Below, piece by piece: positions 21,009 through 30,851 of a stretch of DNA of 64,000 nt. The notes under the pieces were generated by a model, which had not been told where the DNA came from, ran no database searches, and saw only the letters and a list, made by a program, of their open reading frames with translations. The stretch comes from Linnemannia hyalina (lineage: Eukaryota; Mortierellomycota; Mortierellomycetes; Mortierellales; Mortierellaceae), in NCBI GenBank assembly GCA_019671135.1, contig JAHRHY010000029.1, forward strand, positions 62,001 to 126,000. The letters are read 5' to 3'. Positions within the stretch are counted from its first letter, which is position 1. The number at the start of each line of letters is the position of its first letter. A program made the translations under genes and the position numbers.

Positions 21009-22011
21009 TAACATAGGATTTGATCAATAGTAAAAGAAAATGAGAAGTGAGCGTAAGTGATCAAGTGCATCCTCTTTTTTCAAATGGTGATGACTTCGGC
21101 ACTTCGTCACCAGATCAGAATTAGCACACATGGTGATCACCATGAGAACGATGAGAATGGATGACGGTAATTCATTTGTGAATCCATCTGATGCCGATGG
21201 AGGAATTAGCATGAATGTAGAAAAACGTGAATCATCTGATCACTCAATGCTCAGCACTGTAATTACCTATGAAAAAGACACAAAAATCATGACAATATTT
21301 ATTCCATCCCCAAAATACAAGGTTTATCGAAAGGCTGACGCAGACTCTTTATCCCTCTCCACCTCTTGTCTTCTACCCATGATTATCCATTTACCTACCG
21401 TCTCAAGTCTCAAGTCTCAAGTCCACGTTTTTTGCTCCACGTTCGTTAGCCTATGATGTTGAAATACGAGTATTACACCGTTACATGCAGCACTATCAAG
21501 GACAACTCAGCGAGATAGAATTCAGCAACCCCCCCCCCCCAGGTCCATTCTTGTTCTTCCGTGATTCGTCCCGGATTCAAGCCATGACGCTTCATTCAGA
21601 GAACGGGCAAGATAGTGTCCGACTGGATCATGTCTACGGTGGTCACATGCTCTTAATTCGCTCAAAGTTTAAGAGGAGCCTTTATGATGTTTGCGTGGTG
21701 TGCTTAGACAAAAATGGAACAGCTATATTGAATATTTTGCGCCTCAATGACATGGATCACGAATTCTCGTTGTACAGCTTGAAAACAGATCTTGCAGACA
21801 AGTCGCGTAAGGACAGGTGAATAGTGAGAATCTATCCTGCAAGGTCACGCACGTTGTACCTTCAAATTGAGTTGAACTAACAGATCAAAAATATCATAAT
21901 ATCCACGCCACAAGTAAGTCAACACGCGTGCGTTCAGACCAGTCCAGTGGACGCGCGTAACTGACACTAAAGATTAAATATTAGGCCCCTTAATTGATAA
22001 AAAATTCCTGC
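21009..22011. other. Intergenic region, no recognised gene
   Basis: Two ATG frames on the plus strand (21130-21456, 108 codons; 21485-21820, 111 codons) have no recognisable domain. The second includes a C10 tract. I see no intron signals joining them. Confidence 0.4.
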
Positions 22012-22566
22012 ATATTGTTACAAAAAGATGTGGTGGCTAGGCAGTGGCGGCGATGCCTTAGGTTAGCAGTCATATTCTTTAGTAGACATAGTATTAGTAG
22101 TGCGCCGAGCCCTCTTGTCTGCTCTTTGTCCTTTTACACATCACTTCTTGGACGAGAGCAGTATTGACAAGAGTTTCGCTGGCGCGCTGCAGTGTATCGT
22201 TTCGTGTGATTCGTTTAGGACGCTACTATCACTTCCCCCCCCTCCAACCTACAACCCCCCTTCCCCCCCGTACCAATTGAGGACCGCTGTTAAGTCCTCA
22301 ATTGGTACGGGGGGGAAGGGGGGTTGTAGGTTGGAGGGGGGGGAAGTGATAGTAGCGTCCTAAACGAATCACACGAAACGATACACTGCAGCGCGCCAGC
22401 GAAACTCTTGTCAATACTGCTCTCGTCCAAGAAGTGATGTGTAAAAGGACAAAGAGCAGACAAGAGGGCTCGGCGCACTACTAATACTATGTCTACTAAA
22501 GAATATGACTGCTAACCTAAGGCATCGCCGCCACTGCCTAGCCACCACATCTTTTTGTAACAATAT
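22012..22566. mobile_element. Palindromic element made of two inverted copies of the Ty3 LTR
   Basis: The body, 22016-22562 (547 bp), starts TGTTACAAAAAGATG and ends with its reverse complement CATCTTTTTGTAACA. The two arms, about 265 bp each, are near-perfect inverted copies of the LTR part from GGACC to its TGTAACA end. They meet at the loop GGACCGCTGTTAAGTCC, which is present once in the normal LTR. A 4-bp direct duplication ATAT flanks it (22012-22015, 22563-22566), the same duplication size as the full element. The LTR internal 63-bp duplication is absent, so it derives from a sister LTR. It encodes nothing. Confidence 0.85.
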
Positions 22567-22682
22567 CAACAATCCAGAATCGCTCACGCAAATGATGCCT
22601 GACAGATATGGTAGGGAGAACGAACATAAAAGGATCAAAAAGCAACGTCGCTATGAACGCTTGGCTGCCACGAGCCAGTTAT
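22567..22682 (-). pseudogene. 28S rRNA fragment
   Basis: 22631-22682 matches the minus strand of 28S in the segment GGATCAAAAAGCAACGTCGC through the CTGCCACGAGCCAGTTAT region. 22567-22630 is a more diverged continuation. It begins within 5 bp of the palindromic LTR element. Confidence 0.7.
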
Positions 22683-24417
22683 TCTTTATCTTTACTTTTC
22701 CCAAATATTTCCCGCTGTATATTTATTTTCTTGGCAACGGCTGGACTAACAATTCTGAAATTGGGCACGCTATGAGACCTCGTCGAGAGCTATACAATGG
22801 TACTAAGAGAGCCTCGGGTACCTTAGTTAGTATGCGGAGAACGGGCACCTGAAACCAGAATTTGAAAAAAAATCTAAAGCCCACCTTCCAAATAGGGAAG
22901 GTGCACTATTCCCCTGTAACGCAGGTGGTTTGACATTTTATTTTTTTCATCGGTCTTGAAGGGTCGCGCCATGCTGGGAACCGAGTCAAAGAAGGATGTC
23001 AAACTGCTCGAATGGTGGCAGTCATGTACTTTATTCCTAGTCATTATTCGGAGAAATCGCAAAGAAACCCCTCGTTTTGCCCCGAATGACAGTTTATAAG
23101 CGGTATCTATCATCTCGCTGCTCACCTCTCTCTCTCCATTCTCTGCATCACCTCACCTGCTCGCCTCTCTTGATGACATAGTGGTGGATGACTGGAGAAA
23201 AGAGAGCAGTGGTGGCTGAGTGGAAAAAAAGAGAGCAGTGGTGGATGGGTGGAAAAAAAGAGAGCAGGTGCAATTTGGGCACCACGTGCAGTGCAACTAG
23301 TACATCTTGTTCTATGTATCGAAATACAGCCTATTAATAGCGTGGGCGTACACATAATCAAATGTGCAGCTTGAACACTTCATGTGCAGTGCTATTAGTA
23401 CACCTCCTGCATCTTAAAAATGTGATATACATACGTGCTGCGGTGCGCGTTCTGGTGCCCCTCGTCTACACCCACTCTGCAAGAATGCAAACGGACAACA
23501 CTGCCACAGACACTGAACCTTAACTTTGCCTTTTCAGCTTTGCCTTTTTTTATTGCCCATATTTGCACTCTTGACCAGGCTTTGATTAGATGGCAGGGTC
23601 ATCTGTGTTGCAAAGCGTAGCCTAATTACTGACACGGCCGAAGGTAACCATTTCTAATCCGACAACTAATTCAGCCATCCTGAGAATCCCAACCTAGTCA
23701 ATGCCCGACCAAGGGCCTTGTCGCCTCATGTACAGTGCTGTAAACCAGGCTGCCAGTGGTGACTCTCCATGTCCTTGCATCACCGAACATGTCATATCCG
23801 TCATAAGCAACACCTCGGGCCCTTGCATAAGCAGGATCTACGATTATTACAGCGGTCGAGTAGTTATGCTAACCTCGCCGAGTTTAGCTTCACGTGGCGG
23901 GTGCGTGTCGCCCTACGGAGTATTTCCCTTTTGGGGGCGCTTAGAGGCTTAGGTAGAAGTTATCCCGATGCTGTGGATGTTGTCGCCACACCACCATAGA
24001 TCTTTCAGTTCAGCTTCAGCCTGTCGGAGTGTTTGTAATCACGAGCTGGGCAAGGGAAATCTCTCGTGTAAGCAAAACCGATGCGATTCTAAATTTTTGG
24101 ACCAATGTGGATTGGGTTTGTGTGGCTTAGGGAGAAGTAGACTAGACTTGGAGGCGTTGGCGGTGGTGGTTGTGGCTAATAAGAGTGTCTGTATGGTGCT
24201 GTGCATATTCACTCCTGCTGTTCGAGAGACGGCAATCTTATTTTAAGCCATTTCTTTGGATTTGTCACTAAATGTAGTAGGAACAGAGATAAAGGCCAGG
24301 GGACAAGGACAAGGACAAGGAAGAGACAAGAGGGAACAGGAGAGCAAGGTTGAAAGGTGCAAGAATTGATAATGGTGTTATTACGAGGATTGGGGCTATA
24401 TATACAGAGTGGATGTT
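22683..24417. other. Intergenic region with a minisatellite, no supported gene
   Basis: 23181-23267 holds three units of 28-29 bp with the core GTGGTGGATG, a purine-rich middle and GAGAGCA. A CRTGTGCAGTGC...TAGTACA segment occurs twice (about 23285 and 23373). At 24298-24320 there is a short GACAAG tandem repeat. No frame longer than 92 codons has recognisable content. Confidence 0.45.
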
Positions 24418-24468
24418 GCTGACTGATGGGCGCTGACTAATGGAAGTGCTGACTAATGCGGTGCTGAC

Positions 24469-24610
24469 TATTGTGCCTTTCTAACAAATTCTAAAACTAA
24501 TCAGTGGAGAGCGGAGTGTACACAGGCGCGGAACAAAATTTTAGTTGTGAACAGCAACTTAATCAGGGTTTAGTTGTTCGAATTAATTATTTTGGTTGCA
24601 AGGCGCAATA
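24469..24610 (+). mobile_element. TA-type MITE, copy 1
   Basis: This 142-bp element (TA included) begins TATTGTGCCTTTC and ends GCAAGGCGCAATA. Its ends are imperfect inverted repeats within TA dinucleotides, as in Tc1/mariner-derived MITEs. Its interior is repeated in reverse orientation at 24651-24815. Confidence 0.65.
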
Positions 24611-24650
24611 ATAAGTGCTGACTAATGGGTGATGACTAATAGGTGCTGAC

Positions 24651-24815
24651 TATTGCGCCTTGCAACCAAAATAATTAATTCGAACAACTAAACCCTGATT
24701 AAGTTGCTGTTCACAACTAAAATTTTGTTCCGCGCCTGTGTTCACTCCGCTCTCCACTGAATTTTGTTGGATTAGTTTTAATTTTTTTGCCTCATTTTGT
24801 AAGAAAGGCACAATA
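24651..24815 (-). mobile_element. TA-type MITE, copy 2 (inverted)
   Basis: This is the same element as 24469-24610 in the opposite orientation, 165 bp, with an extra segment near 24765-24800. It starts TATTGCGCCTTGC and ends AGAAAGGCACAATA. Together the two copies could form a long hairpin with a 40-bp spacer. Confidence 0.65.
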
Positions 24816-24822
24816 ATAGGTG

Positions 24823-24972
24823 CTGACTAACAGTGTTTCTCAGAAATTATTCGCACCCTTTATTTCCCTGTAAAATGCGAATCGAATCGAAGTAGCATTC
24901 GCATTCGCATCATGTAAAACCAATGTAAAATCTATTTATTCGCATTCGCATTTGAGAAACATTACTGACTAA
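24823..24972. mobile_element. hAT-type MITE with 8-bp target duplication
   Basis: The element body 24831-24964 (134 bp) begins CAGTGTTTCTCA and ends TGAGAAACATTA. CTGACTAA is duplicated on both sides (24823-24830, 24965-24972). The interior is made of GCGAAT/ATTCGC repeats. It belongs to the same family as the element in the hexose transporter at 58999-59101. The duplication coincides with the local tandem motif, so it is less decisive here. Confidence 0.7.
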
Positions 24973-25187
24973 TAGGTACTGACTAATACGTGCTGACTTA
25001 TGAGGCGCAGTAGGACCTATGATCTTGTTACACTAAACTACCTGCGGCCAGATCCTAACAGTTACACATTTGTAATCTGCAAAATTTAGCCTGTCTCGTT
25101 TTAATATATATAGGTACCTTGCATCAGCCGTTATCAACCCCATCTCACAATCATCTACACTCGACAGATTCATACACAACAGCAATC

Positions 25188-26099
25188 ATGCCCTCACTCA
25201 CCTCTTTCTTGATAGCTGGCGGAACCGGTCGCCAAGGTGGTGCCGCCGTCAATGCGCTTTTGGCCGACCAGTCGAGTTCCATTCAACCCAAGGATATCTA
25301 TGTCCTGACCCGAAACACAGAAGGCGCTGCTGCTACCGCGCTGGCTACTCGCGGCGTCCAGCTCGTGCGCGGCGAACTCGGCCAACCCGACGCCATCTTC
25401 AAGGAGCTGTCTAGCCAGGGCGTCGACCTCAGCACCACCGGCGCGTTCCTGGCTCAAGCTCACGGACCTACAGAACTGACGGATGCAAACGGTTTCATCG
25501 ATGCTGCCATTACGCACGGCTTGTCGTATTTTGTCTACTCTTCCGTCGATCGCGGCGGCAAAGAACTCAGCGACCGCGACGCGTCCTACTGCAAGACCTT
25601 CTCTGACAAGTTTGAGATTGAGAATCACCTCAAAGCCGCAAGCGCAGACGGAAAGCACATCAACTTTACAATTCTGCGACCGACTTGGTTCGCCGACAAT
25701 GCTCTGTGGGGGTTCCCTGGAAAACTTTGCATGGCAGGATGGCGCGAAAACATGAAGGGAAAGCGAATGCAGATCGTCGTAACCAAGGACATTGGACGCT
25801 GGGCCGTCGAAGGTCTTTTGCGCCCCGACGCCTCCGGCATTCGAAACACGGCCATCAGCATTGCCAGCGACGAATTGACGTTCCAGGATATTGACGACAT
25901 CTTCCGCAAGGAGACTGGCGGCCCGGTCGGCGTCACTTATGGCTGGCTGGCGAGGTTGATGATCTGGATGGTCAAGGATTTGCGCACCATGTTTGCTTGG
26001 ATCAACGAGAGGGCCTATGGCGCTGACCTGGAGGAGCTGGCCAAGACGGTTAAGCCTACCACGTTCCGCGAGTGGGTCAAGGAAAGCGTAAAGGCTTGA
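25188..26099 (+). CDS. NmrA-like NAD(P)-binding Rossmann protein
   Basis: This 303-residue single-exon frame starts at the first ATG (25188-25190), which begins MPSLTSF. Residues 6-16 form a dinucleotide-binding loop (FLIAGGTGRQGG), the GxxGxxG motif of NmrA/HSCARG-type and atypical short-chain dehydrogenase/reductase proteins. Further family features are YVLTRN after the second strand, VYSSVDRGG in the position of the active-site strand, and a conserved ILRPTWFADN. Such proteins bind NADP and act as redox sensors or reductases. Substrate and partner cannot be told from sequence. A TATA-like TATATATA lies near 25104, about 85 bp upstream of the ATG. The gene is GC-rich against an AT-rich MITE-bearing upstream region, and the coding sequence shows no breaks. 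Confidence 0.9.
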   Translation: MPSLTSFLIAGGTGRQGGAAVNALLADQSSSIQPKDIYVLTRNTEGAAATALATRGVQLVRGELGQPDAIFKELSSQGVDLSTTGAFLAQAHGPTELTDANGFIDAAITHGLSYFVYSSVDRGGKELSDRDASYCKTFSDKFEIENHLKAASADGKHINFTILRPTWFADNALWGFPGKLCMAGWRENMKGKRMQIVVTKDIGRWAVEGLLRPDASGIRNTAISIASDELTFQDIDDIFRKETGGPVGVTYGWLARLMIWMVKDLRTMFAWINERAYGADLEELAKTVKPTTFREWVKESVKA

Positions 26100-27040
26100 G
26101 AAGCTTGGCAGTCTTTTATATTGTTACTGATTTCATGGAGCAAAAGTTGCTTTGGAACTCGAAAGGAGAAGCCGAGGTTGGTTGACATTTTGCCTTGTAA
26201 GGCGAATTTTCCGCATTAAAATCAAACGGCCCCTTAATAATCCACAAACGGTACACACTTGGTATTTAGATCAATGATATTAATGCCAAGGTCATGCCAA
26301 TGCAATGATCAGACAGGACTCGGAGGAATGCGTATTGCTTTTGTTATATTTTATTATGAAGGAAAGGAAAGGAATAAGAAAGTGTGCAGAATAGAGGCAG
26401 GGGACAGATGGAAGTGAGTTGTTGCAGACTGAGGAACAGAACAGGGGGGAACGGGGTCTATTTATGCTAGAAGCCGGAGGAACGGAAAAGGGTTGAGACG
26501 GGAACTGGGGACTGGGCTGGGAGCTGGAGGCAAATGGGCAAAGAGACAAAACGGAGGAAGGACAAGGTTGGTGACAGAATAATCCTAGGCAAATATACTC
26601 TTTACGGATAACAACCTAGGGTTCAATATAGCTCGTAGAAAAGGTATATGAGACAATGTAGCTACATCGTAGAGGATATATACATATTCCAAAAGGTACC
26701 CCTAGAACTGGAGTGACCTGGTGGCGGAGTCACGTGACGGGATAAAATGCAAGACGCGTTCAATGGAACTAGGAGAAAACCTATTCTCACGTTACCCGGG
26801 CAACCTGGGGCCTGGCTGTCTTGGGGCAAAACGTGGCAGCCGAAAGTTGTTGGACTGCGCTCGAATGCCAATCAGTTGTCCGACAATCAAAAGCGTAGCT
26901 TGGGATGGTGATAGAGAAAATTCAAGGCTATCTAGCAGTTCCTGGTTAGCGTTGCCGAATGTAATGACGGCTAAAGCCTATTATTCGACAACGCCAACCA
27001 TTATTCTTCCTTGCCAGGGACTCTATCTGTGAATCCAAAG
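26100..27040. other. Intergenic region, no supported gene
   Basis: The interval lies between the NmrA-like gene and the 3' end of the DIRS-like element. Short frames at 26292-26549 and 26721-27032 have no recognisable content. The 3' terminal repeat of the DIRS element should lie here, but I found no sequence related to the palindrome at 30852-31167. Confidence 0.4.
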
Positions 27041-28080
27041 TTAGGAAAGAATGGCTGTGGTGAAGTTGTTCGCCAGGAACCGCGAGATCCTGTAGAACGC
27101 TTCGACGATGGCTGGGGATGACCAGTTGCCGTGCGTGACAACGTCGTCTAATGGGATCCCCTTCTCCAGTGCGGCGGTCGTACCCACTGCTCGGGCCTTG
27201 TATGGTGGCTGGGTCTCGTCTCGTGGCATCAGCTGCATGATCTCTTGGATGTATTTGCGGATCCGATCCGAACTCAATCCCAGATTGGCTCGACGCACAT
27301 GTCGAATGAGAGGGGTGAAGGGTTCTGTCTCGACCTTGGGGTGTGTCGTCCTGGCAAAGCGATCCTGGTTCGAAGTACGTCGCCGATACTCGACATAGGC
27401 TTTGACCGGGCAAAAGAACTCGACCGGGTGTGGCTTGATGACGACAGGCTTGATAATCATTTGACCTCCTCGGTGTTCCTTGGGGAATACGACTGTGAGC
27501 TCCAGCTTGTCTCCGTTGATCTTGCACTGGGACGCATCCGTGCAGGCTAGGTCGTCCGGTCGCAGGAGACCGCATGTGGCCAAGAGGAAGCATGTCTTGG
27601 CGGTAAGGTCCTTGATGTCCATGCTGTGATTGTCGCCGAGTGCTTGAAGACCAGTCAATATCGGCGTCAGATCCACTGTGGCGTTATGGAGCCGTTTGAA
27701 GGTGCCTGTGCCCATCACCTTCATAATGTCCTTGAAGAGCTCATCCTCCTTGATCTTCAGTTGTTGCTTGGCGGGAAATAGCTGTAGAATGGCTGATTTG
27801 TAAGTGAGAACTGTTGTAAGCTTCCACTTTTTCTCTTCCAGTCCGTAGTCGAGAAAGTTCATGAGGTCCATGGCCGATGGGTTGAGAGGGTCCCGTTCGT
27901 GATCCTGCATCCACCGAATAAAAGCTTGTTGTCCGGGAACTCGTCTCTTGCGGCGTGACTGCGCTGCCCTTGAGTCGAATAACTTGGCGAGGACTCCTGT
28001 TCCTGCTCTCTTCTCTACTGCTTGCTGCCGTCGACGTTCCAGGCTGAGAGCGACCACATTGGATTCCTCTCGAGGATGTG
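27041..28080 (-). CDS. DIRS tyrosine recombinase
   Basis: The recombinase is the C-terminal part of a long minus-strand frame that ends at 27041. The plausible coding part starts near 28080. Features are an N-terminal SAM-like region (PGQQAFIRWMQDHERD), LLATCGLLRPDDLACTD with the first catalytic Arg, KARAVGTTAALEKGIPLDD with the second, THGNW, and FYRI carrying the nucleophilic Tyr. It would integrate circular cDNA without a target duplication. It overlaps the end of the RT frame. The much longer open frame upstream (to 30151) is mostly a shadow of the RT gene. Confidence 0.8.
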
Positions 28081-29838
28081 TGGACTGTTCCCCGGAGCTG
28101 GCAAGACTTGGCTCCTCAGGGTCCGTAGAGGCTTGTCGACCGACATGGCTGTGATCGTGGGGTACCAAAGCGCGCTTGTCCAGAAAGGAGTGATGACCGT
28201 CGCCTTGACCTTGTCCTGCTTGATCTTCTGGAGGACTTTGCTGATCAGAGACCATGGCGGACACGCATAGACTCTGTTCATGTTGGACCAGCAGCTGTTG
28301 AATGCGTCCTGGCTCCAGGCAGTTTCCTCTCGCTTCCATGAAATGTATCGAGGAACTTTGGCGTTCGTTGCTGTTGCGAATAGGTCGATGTGGTGTTGAC
28401 CCCATATCGACTCGAGGTGTTGAAAGAATGACTTGTCGATCGACCACTCCAGTTGCGTCGTCATCCTCCTGGACGGTGCATCTGCTGGATTGAACTGTGA
28501 GGGAACGTATGTCGTCTTGAGTCTCGTGCCCGTCTCCATGCAGTGGTTCCATATCCTGGTCGTCAGATCGAGTAGCGGTTGAGACCTCGTCCCGCCGAAT
28601 TTGTTGATCTGAGCGATGGTTGTCATGTTGTCGCAAATAACATGAATTGTCTTCCCGATAGTTTCTGGAAGGTGGACCAAGTGCCAAATAACCCGTAGCT
28701 CCTTCCAGTTGATGTGGCGTGGTTGCTCCAATGCACTCCATGTCCTGGACATCTCCTTGCCCTCGATCACAATCCCCCATGCCTCCTCCGAGGCATCGGT
28801 ATACGCGTCGACCTCCGTTGTCTGAGGCATGAATCCTTGACCGTTCCATTCCGACAGATGAGATCTCCACCAGCTGAGATTCTCCAGTGCCGCCGTATCC
28901 AATGTAACTGGGTCCGTCCACTTGCATTCGTTGGCCAGAGCAGCATTCTGAACCTGAATCAGATTCCTCGTCCTCAGTCGAGCCGGAAAGACTCCCACCG
29001 TCATCGCGATCGCCTTCCCGATAAATGCCGCCAGCCGCCGAAGTTGGATGGTCCCTGCCCTGATCATCTTCTCCGCTTCCCTGCGCAGGTCGCGGACCTT
29101 TGATCTTGGTACTGAGAGTGTCATGTCGGCGGTGTTGACCCTGAACCCAAGATGGTCGATACATTGGGTAGGGTCGAGTGTTGACTTGGTGTCCTTGATG
29201 AGGAAACCCAGTCGTTCCAGTTGTTCCCGAACCAGACGAGTGTGCTCCTTGGCCTCCTCCTTGGTCCTGGCTGCGATGAGGATGTCGTCGAGATATGCCG
29301 AGATCCTGATCCCCTTCTCCCTCGCCCACTTGAGAATTGGACGGATGATCTTTGTGAAGATGAAAGGGGAAAGTGACAGTCCGAAAGGCAGGGTTCGGAA
29401 CTGGTATGATGCCGCTCCCCATCTGAAGCGGAGGTACTTTCGAGATGCCGGATGGACTGCCACGTGCAGGAAGGCGTCGCTTAGGTCGATACTCGTAAGC
29501 CAGTCGCCTGGTCTGAGCATCCGGCAAATGTTGCTGAGGGTCTCCATCTTGAATTTTGGTGCTGTCAAGAACTGATTGAGTGGACGTAAGTTTAATACTG
29601 GGCGTAAGTCTCCTGTCTTCTTGGGAATCGTAAAGATACGACTGTAAAATCCCTTCCCACTGCAGCCTTCGATAGCCCTTTTTTGTAATAAGGAACGGAC
29701 CTCTGTATCGATGGCTGTACGTTCCTCCGGCGAAATGAACGGATCGTACTGAGGTGGTAGGCTTAGTGGCGGAGGTTGGTTGAATATGATACTGTAGCCC
29801 GACTTGATGATGTTGTTGACCCAGGTCGAATCCGTCAT
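28015..29838 (-). CDS. DIRS reverse transcriptase / RNase H
   Basis: The frame gives about 607 residues from the first internal ATG at 29838. It may begin further upstream, because protein-like sequence (GGRLLQFQEAWREMTD) precedes that Met. Reverse transcriptase motifs are TIPKKTGDLRPVLNLRPLN, SIDLSDAFLHV, RTLPFGLSLSPFIFTKI and SAYLDDILIAA with the YLDD box. RNase H motifs follow (DAYTDASEEAWG, NWKELRVIW, ICDNMTT, NPADAPSR). The frame is unbroken. Confidence 0.9.
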   Translation of the reverse strand: MTDSTWVNNIIKSGYSIIFNQPPPLSLPPQYDPFISPEERTAIDTEVRSLLQKRAIEGCSGKGFYSRIFTIPKKTGDLRPVLNLRPLNQFLTAPKFKMETLSNICRMLRPGDWLTSIDLSDAFLHVAVHPASRKYLRFRWGAASYQFRTLPFGLSLSPFIFTKIIRPILKWAREKGIRISAYLDDILIAARTKEEAKEHTRLVREQLERLGFLIKDTKSTLDPTQCIDHLGFRVNTADMTLSVPRSKVRDLRREAEKMIRAGTIQLRRLAAFIGKAIAMTVGVFPARLRTRNLIQVQNAALANECKWTDPVTLDTAALENLSWWRSHLSEWNGQGFMPQTTEVDAYTDASEEAWGIVIEGKEMSRTWSALEQPRHINWKELRVIWHLVHLPETIGKTIHVICDNMTTIAQINKFGGTRSQPLLDLTTRIWNHCMETGTRLKTTYVPSQFNPADAPSRRMTTQLEWSIDKSFFQHLESIWGQHHIDLFATATNAKVPRYISWKREETAWSQDAFNSCWSNMNRVYACPPWSLISKVLQKIKQDKVKATVITPFWTSALWYPTITAMSVDKPLRTLRSQVLPAPGNSPHILERNPMWSLSAWNVDGSKQ

Positions 29839-30099
29839 CTCCCTCCATGCCTCCTGGAACTGGAGAAGTCGACCTCCTACTAATCCGACTTCTCTCCCTC
29901 GTTTCCCTGGTCTGGCTGCTTCCTGCCTTGTCCGCTACCAGACTTGTTCTGAGGCTTGCCACCAGACTTGCCTCCGTCCGACTTGTAACCCGACTTGCCG
30001 AACTGTTGGTCCTTGCGTTTGTCGCCTGATCCTGAATTGTCCTTGCTGGATTGTTGTCAGGTTTTTTGTTCTTGTCCTTTGGAGGCTCGTACTTCTTAT

Positions 30100-30847
30100 A
30101 TGTCTTCCGAGCCAGATCAGCGGCTGCTTTTTTGGCAGCCAGTGATTCCAAAGTGAAAAGGGATTCCTCCTTGTCGTTGCCATGCTAGATGCCGAGTTCG
30201 TCGAGGTAAAGGTTCTCTCGCATCCGACTGATCCTGGAAGCGTCGTGGGCTGTTGATATGCGTACCGTGTTGAGGAGACCGAGTATCTTCTTGCCGAGCT
30301 CCGATTGATCGTCTCCATCTTCAAGGACTTCGAAAGCGAAAGTGTCGAAGAACCGGGTCGATTGAGCCAAAAATACTTGGATCGATACCAAATCGCGTTC
30401 GTGTCGCTTAGCCGCGTCTGTGAGGGTAACTTCGGAGTGCTGCAGAACCGGGAGAGGCTTGTAATCCATACCCTCAGTGTAGTGGTAGTCGTTCCAGTTG
30501 AAAACGTTGTGGTTCTTGGGTAGTTCCAAGTCGAAGAACTTGGGTTCGCCGATGGCTGGGTAAACCTTGAGAATGTCCTGGCGAAGCTTGATGAGGGTCG
30601 CTCGAGGGTTCCTGTAGACCAGTTTGCCGTCCTGCTCAATGGATTCGGCTTCCAGTTGTTGGATCCTGTTTTGCTGCTGCTGTAAAAGGGCCTGCTGTTG
30701 CTGCATAAAGACCTGTTGTTGCTGCATTTGCTCCTGAATAAGGCGAAGGGTCGTGTGAACGTCGATATCGACATCGGGGGCCGTGAGGTTGGATGCATGG
30801 GACATGGGGGAGGATCGTTCATTCAGATCCAAAATACAACGTGACAT
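30100..30847 (-). pseudogene. DIRS Gag-like protein with an in-frame TAG
   Basis: The ATG at 30847 (or the internal MSHASN) opens a frame with a Q-rich coiled-coil-like stretch (about residues 40-70) and a conserved-looking region ending LYLDELGI. A TAG at 30185-30187 stops it. The same frame continues with HGNDKEESLFTLESLAAKK and then a basic tail, so the stop probably replaced a Gln codon. A programmed readthrough is possible but not indicated by any motif. Confidence 0.65.
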
Positions 30848-30851
30848 CTTC

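Larger units (their letters stand above)
24418..25010. repeat. GTGCTGACTAAT tandem array hosting several MITEs
   Basis: A 12-14 bp motif, GTGCTGACTAAT followed by one or two purines, recurs at 24429, 24447, 24461, 24616, 24643, 24820, 24964, 24976 and 24989 with variations. Three miniature elements sit inside the array. The array ends about 180 bp upstream of the NmrA-like gene and so lies in its promoter region. Confidence 0.7.
27041..30847 (-). mobile_element. DIRS-like retrotransposon (Gag, RT-RNase H, tyrosine recombinase)
   Basis: Three overlapping coding regions on the minus strand have the DIRS order: Gag-like, reverse transcriptase/RNase H, then tyrosine recombinase in place of an integrase. 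RT-RH and recombinase genes overlap in different frames near 28015. A palindrome lies directly upstream of gag. Neither split nor inverted terminal repeats could be resolved at the 3' side. Confidence 0.85.

Noticed and set aside
19872..21103. Terminal inverted repeats of the mariner element
   Set aside because: The match between the 5' palindrome and the 3' flank is weak (around half of the positions), so ends were not assigned.
22012..22566. CRISPR-like or bacterial inverted repeat
   Set aside because: The palindrome is made of LTR sequence. No spaced short direct repeats of uniform length occur anywhere in the window.
24418..25010. CRISPR-like array of GTGCTGACTAAT repeats
   Set aside because: Repeats are too short and irregular, and the longer gaps between them are MITEs with inverted ends.
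27041..30151. A single 1,036-codon open frame on the minus strand
   Set aside because: Only the last part (recombinase) is protein-like. The middle is low-complexity shadow of the RT gene in another frame, and the start region continues Gag after its TAG.
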